Source: Hippasteria phrygiana (taxonomy: Eukaryota > Echinodermata > Asteroidea > Valvatida > Goniasteridae). Taken from it: a stretch of DNA of 64,000 nucleotides. Of this stretch, positions 53,901-60,600 are shown one piece after another. The stretch is from positions 155,964 to 219,963 of the forward strand of contig JAZGUH010000557.1 in NCBI GenBank assembly GCA_037893225.1, given 5' to 3'. The translations under genes were made by a program, and so were the position numbers. The notes under the pieces are model-generated. The model saw only the letters and a list, made by a program, of their open reading frames with translations. It ran no database searches and had not been told where the DNA came from. Position 1 is the stretch's first letter. Each line of letters begins with the position of its first letter.

Positions 53901-56900
53901 GTGTCGAACTTTTACGTCATGATGACATCATCACATGTCACGTGACGTCATCTTAAAGAGGCATTTTTCAAAGCCATATATCTACAAAAGTACAAGTCCG
54001 ATTAAGTTGAAACATGTATCTAGTTTTCTTTTTTTTTTCTTTTTTTTTTTCTTTTTCAGCCAAATGCCCATAGCATTTGTGCACGTTTTCTTTCTAACCG
54101 GCATTTTGGCCACTTTTAAGCAGCCGATTGGCTTTAAACTTGGCAGACACTTAGACCAACTGCTCAGAATGTCTGCCGAACTTTTACGTAATGATGACGT
54201 CATCACGTGATTTTTTATGAATTTTTGAATTTTGAAAATCGTAACATTCTTTTCAATATATCTAACGAAAAAAACAAGATATTTTGAAAATTCTTTTTGT
54301 TATAGCTTTGGTATGTCTCAAAGATATGCCCTAAAAAGCGAAAATTGTGTGAGGTCATGATGACGTCGTCAAAAATTTTTTTTTTTTAAACGCATGTAAG
54401 GGTCAATCTGATTACAAAAATGTATACATTGAATTTTTCTGTACCTAATTCCAAAATTTCATGATCGTGGCTCACTCAAGTAAGAAATAACAGCCATTTC
54501 AAAATTTAGACCAAATTCAATATAACACAAAGGAATTCTGGGAAGGGCAGGTAACCATGGCTTAAATGTGCATGCTGTTTATAAAAAGGGTTGATTTGTA
54601 GTCTTTTTTCAAGTCGCTAAATTATAAAACAATTTTAATCGTAACATTCTTTTCAATATATCTACCGAACAAAACAAGATATTTTCAAAATGCTTTTTGT
54701 TATAGCTTTGGTATGTCTCAAAGATATGCCCTAAAAAGCGAAAATTGTGTGACGTCATGATGACGTCATAAAAAAAATTGTTTTTCAAGTCGCTAGAATA
54801 TTGCCCATAGCATTTGTAAACGTTTTCTTTCTTACCGGCCACTTTGGCTACTTTTAAACTTGGCAGACACTTACCCCAACTGCTCACAATGTGTAACGAA
54901 CGTTTACGTCATGATGACGTCATCACATGTCACGTGACGTCATCTTAAAGGGGCATTATTCGAAGCCATATATAAACAAAAGTACAAGTCCGATTAAGTT
55001 GAAAAGTAATATCTAGGTAGCCCAGTAGGTTTATAGATGAAATTTGACTTGACATTATGATGACGTCATCACATGTCACGTGACGTCATCTTAAAGGGGC
55101 AGTTGTTGAAGCTATATAAACAAAAGTATCAGTCCGATTAAGTTGAAAAGTAATATCTAGGTAGCCCAGTACATATAGGTTTATATATGAAAAGTGACTT
55201 GACATTATGATGATGTCATCACATGTCACGTGACGTCATCTTAAAGGGGCTGTTTATGAAGCCATATATAGACAAAAGTATAAGTCCGATTAAGTTGAAA
55301 AGTAATATCTAGGTAGGTCAGCAAGTTTATAGATACGTTATGATGACGTCATCACATGTTACTACTACAAACAACTTTAATTAATTTCAAAATTACCAAA
55401 GAAAACTGGCAGCAGCGCGATTCTTTGACAAACTTAAATTATTGTATTCACATTTCACATCCAAACTAAAAAAACAAAAACGAAACAGCCCTGTGTTTGT
55501 CCACAAACACCAACCTCATGCCTCTAGTTCTGATATGTAATTATTTAAATTGTCTATAAAATATTTGCATAATTTATTAGCCGCGTCGCATCACAGACGG
55601 GGCTCTAAAAGCGCTTAGCGTTCTTCTTCTTGTTGTGCCAAATTCGTTTAGTCACGTGACAGTCACGTGATTGACGAAACTCTCACACACGCAAAGTCTA
55701 TGAGACCGCAGGCTGTACTGTGCATGTGTCTATGACGAAAGTGTCACACACGCAAGTCACCAACGACGCGGCTCCTGCACGAATTCGTGCTTGTTTTTTT
55801 AAAACAAAACCAAAGATTATCTAAAACTGCAGCTCCAATGCCTGAAGAAAACAAAATTAGTGTGAAGACGTAATATTCTTGGAAAATCTCACAGAATGAA
55901 ATGAGAATGAAATCTGAATCCAGACGCTTATTGTTAGCACATCATTTCTGCTTAGCATTTTCCCTTTGAAATTGTGCCCATTGGCAAGCAGTTTATAGCA
56001 GTATATTATTTCATTCAAATTAACACTTTTTTATACTCAATTACTGTCTTGTTTATTAAATGGTGTCAAGTTGTTTCTAGCGAGATATATATGCAGTCAG
56101 ACATATGAAGCTCAATTCTGGTTTCAATGGAGTATCGCTGCACATGCGCAATTCTGGTGGTTGCATCTGTATTGTGCATGTGCAGTGTGATGTTATAATT
56201 AATAGGCCAAGTTTGGAAACAAAAATTCGCGTTTGTTGTTTTCAGCTTTAATCACGGGTTTGGCTGGGTTAGGGTTAGGGTTAGGGTTAGGGTTAGGGTT
56301 AGGGTTAGGGTTAGGGTTAGGGTTAGGGTTAGGGTTAGGGTTAGGGTTAGGGTTAGGGTTAGGGTTAGGGTTAGGGTTAGGGTTAGGGTTAGGGTTAGGG
56401 TTAGGGTTAGGGTTAGGGTTAGGGTTAGGGTTAGGGTTAGGGTTAGGGTTAGGGTTAGGGTTAGGGTTAGGGTTAGGGTTAGGGTTAGGGTTAGGGTTAG
56501 GGTTAGGGTTAGGGTTAGGGTTAGGGTTAGGGTTAGGGTTAGGGCAGTTGACCCATCAAAGTTGTAGAAATGGCACAGAATCTGAAAAATTGTGCACCGC
56601 ACGGCAAATAAAACAAGATTTATATGAAGTCATATTCTGAAGCTCCATTGCGCATGTGCAGCGATATTCCATTGAAGTGGAAGGTCATAGTAAACAATAG
56701 ATAAGGGGATTATACAGGATGTATTCTAAGAGGTTGTTTATGGTTGTCCTGGATGAAGGTAAACGAACTATGTAATCATTTACAGACCAACTAATACAGT
56801 AGGGTGATTAAAAGCATCTAGGCATAATTTTACCTGGATCCTCTTCACCATCAATAATGTGCCTTTTGTGTTGACCTTCATCCAAATGACAACCATTAAC

Positions 56901-57620
56901 TGTATGTAAACCAAAATGTATGGATGCTTTATTGTGCCATTGCGTTTCCATTTTCAACGCTGCTGGATAGATTTTTTTCAATGCATTCACTTAAGCATTG
57001 AACAATCTCACTTACTAAAAAAGTGTATACACCTTCCTCCATGGTGTATATAAATCTTTGCCGATCTTGCAATGAATAAATAACAGCACGACCAATTACG
57101 AGTAAAGGAATTCTGACGTAAACTACTTGGCAGCATGAATAGGGTTGTGCTGATCGTAATCCCACTCAAAACACCGGGGGGAATTTCGGTGCCTGTTTAT
57201 ACACACATTATGAATAGAGGCGCAAGCTATGCCCTTGTTTAAGGCCTCTCGTGCAGCCTATGGTTTCCGAATTAATGCATATGATTACTGTATTACTGAA
57301 CAAGGCTAAAATAACCACGGGTTGTTTTGATAATCCTGCAATTATAGATGAGTGGGGACTGTGTTAAATTTTCAACGTACTTAGACCAGAGGTTGTCTGC
57401 ACATCAGGCCAAAAAAAAACTTGTGTTGCCCTTAATGGGAAAATCGGGAGGGAGGGTCGGTTGGTCTATTTTAAATTTTTGTTTACCATACCTGAAAACA
57501 ATACTACATGTCGTGTCACTTGGAAGTCGGGAATCAAAAAGTATAAAGCTTATTTCAAAGTGAGATGATGAAGTGAGATGCCGTCGTAGCTGTATTTAAA
57601 AACAATGATTTTGAAAATTC

Positions 57621-57668
<48 letters not shown>

Positions 57669-60600
57669 GCGACCCGACTTTTGTCACTCATAGGGTCGGT
57701 CGTGGAGGGCAACACGACTATTATTTTGGGCCTCATTATATGTACACAAATTCAACGTGGTCACAAAATTATGGACCATTTGATAAACAGCCAGTGACAA
57801 ACCTATGTTATTTTCACACCCTACAGACATTAACAGAATGCATCCTTTATTTCAATTTATCTCCTACTCATGATCAAGTTTCTGAATAGGGCATTGAGCA
57901 TTTTTGTATTTAATATTTCTATTCTCTTCAAAATCAAAATACAAGCACAACAATATGGCTGATTTGTAAACTAAATATAATGTGGGCGCATGATAATCTG
58001 TACAGATTAATTATAAAGTTCAGAGGAACTATGCCATTTTGTTATTGCTAAATTAACTTTAATGCCAACAGGAAGGTTTTGAAATCCTTGGTACAATTAA
58101 TGGGGCGTAGCATTTTGAAGAAAAAAAATTTGATTGACTTAGTTTACGTGGGATTATCTTGGATAATTCCTGTATTTTTCTTCTTTTTTATATATGTATA
58201 TACGGCAAGATAGCTCAGTTGGTAGAGCGCTGGTACGGTAACCCGGAGGTCGCAGGTTGGAATCCCGCTCCTGCCAGTTTCTTTGTTTACTTTGAATGTT
58301 TTTTTATATTTAGCAAACCCTGAAAAGAAATGTAGAATTTCTTTTCAAGTATAAAAAAAGCTTATAAATTGAAATAGAAATTGGTTTTTATATAAACATT
58401 TACAAAAAAGTGGTCAGAATACAAATGTACATGTTATAATATTGACGTACTGATGACGACAAAAAAGAGGGTATAACAAAGGGAACAATACTGTCCTCAC
58501 GTTTTTTCTTTTGTCTGGAAAGTGTCTCCTCACGAGTAAACGTGCGCTTAGTCTATGGGGATGGGTTAGTGTGTAGGAACAATAGGAAGAATAACACTTA
58601 GATTAAAAAAGAACTTCAGTAGAACATGACGATAAAGAGCATGGGGGCCCAACACGGGTCAAGGTTTTTGTTGTTGTAATAAATGGAAGAAGTATTTACC
58701 TTATATACAACAGTGTCCACAGACAGGTTACATATGTAGAAGCGGTATCCTTGAATTGGAATGCTATGCGTGGCTTTCTTACGTAGAGCAAAAACCTGCA
58801 ACACAATCAAAGCATTGCTTATTCAATCAAATATCTACATTTACCAGTACACAAGATATTCATTTAACCTCTTGAATACAGACGAAAGCCATATCCGTGG
58901 TTTGAAAACGACCGGTTGACATCTATAGGTGCATTCCTGCACATACTCAATCCATTCATGTTTCAACTATATTGTTCTTGAATGGGAGTGTAATGAATAG
59001 ATTGAGCTTTTTCAAACAAAGCTTTTATTCACATGAAAGGGGAGGGGGCTCCAAGTGCGATGAATAGGACCACTCTAGACAGTGTGGTGCCTATTATTTG
59101 TTTTGCGCTTGGCTGCACAGCCCCATTCTTCAAATAACAGCCAGATCGACACACACTGTGAACAAGTAACAATGGAGTCAGTGCCAAGTAACAATGGATG
59201 TTCAGTGTTAGTGCACCGTTTTTCTTTTGTTAGATGTTCATAGTGACAAGGGGTTTAACATAGATAGCTGCATATACCATGGAGGATATTCCTTCCTCCA
59301 TGCATATACATACAATGAAAAAAAATACTACCTTAGTCACATGATAACATTCTTTTACCGTACTACATATCCATTTACTTACTGCATTTGCCTACTGGGA
59401 TGACAGAAATTTATTGGATGGAACCAACAAGACTAAGGGGAACAATTGCAAAATTGGACAACAATATTTCCCTCTACTTCCCCCACCCTGTTGTCAACAC
59501 ACAACTATAAGCCTTTTCGCAATTCCAACGTGCGTGCGCACATCATGATTCCCGATTTAGTTTCAAGAGATAAACAGTTCGCCAAACACGTGCAAAATCA
59601 TAGCGGGTTACCAACGAAATCAAAGAAAAGTTTTTGTTTTGAAGTAAATGAAAATAATTTTTTCTTTTTTACGGCACTGTGGCATTTAAGATATTTTGTA
59701 TGCTTCAGCTTTGTGCGAACAAAAGTTTCCGTTTTCTTTTGGATTAGATAACAAAAATTATACAATACGGATTTGGTTACCATATCCCTCATAGACTTGT
59801 GTGCAACTGTCTGTTTAATCTCCCGAAACCAAAGCGTTGAATCTGATGTGCGCATGCGCGGTTGAATTTGCGAAAAGGCTTATTCAGCAGCAAGGGACTT
59901 CGTCCAATGCTTAAATCTTGTACCTGTCTGTTCAATTCATTGTTTTCGGCATCTCCCGTTACAAAAACCTGCCGAATCAGGGGTTCTCTGGACTTCGCTA
60001 TGGCACCTATCACATTACTGTCATGGGGAACAGTACGCCAACAAAGAACCTGGGGGGGGGGGGGGAAACAATGATTCAAAATTCAAAAATAATCCTGAGA
60101 AACAAATTCTCTTTTTTTTTGTGGGGGGGGGGGGAACTTGTATTAAACTTTAGTAACTTAATGACAAGGATCTAACTTGAAAATGCTTTAGTTGCGCTAT
60201 TTTTGGCTTCGCAAGCTGGCGCAAGCAGTTTCGCAAGCTAACGCAGTTGGTGGGCAATGTACATAACTCAAATTTAAGATATTTATTTTTATTTTAGCTA
60301 TAGTCTTTAAAGTGCTACATTTAATATTTATCTTAAGAATTCTATACAGCTTTGTTATCTCAAAGACTGTTGGGGGAGAAATGAACAGATAATTTTTCTG
60401 CATTAAATATCCGGGCAATGGATTTTTTGTGCATGAGGAATGGAGCAGACGGTACTTGCATGTGTGTAAACAGGTTGAACTGAAATAAATAAAAAATAAA
60501 TAAATAAGCATGTCAAAACATCAGATGTTACAAAATAATGTCAATGTATACTGTTTATAGCATGTGTGGTTTTTAGGGGGGGGGGGGGGGGTTACTTGTA

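Noticed and set aside
44550..55350. CRISPR-like array
   Set aside because: The sequence is an animal genome. Units are long, unequal and diverged, with no regular repeat-spacer pattern and no cas genes.
56233..56640. (GL)n and (TL)n open frames of over 100 codons
   Set aside because: These are translations of the TTAGGG array on the two strands, not proteins.
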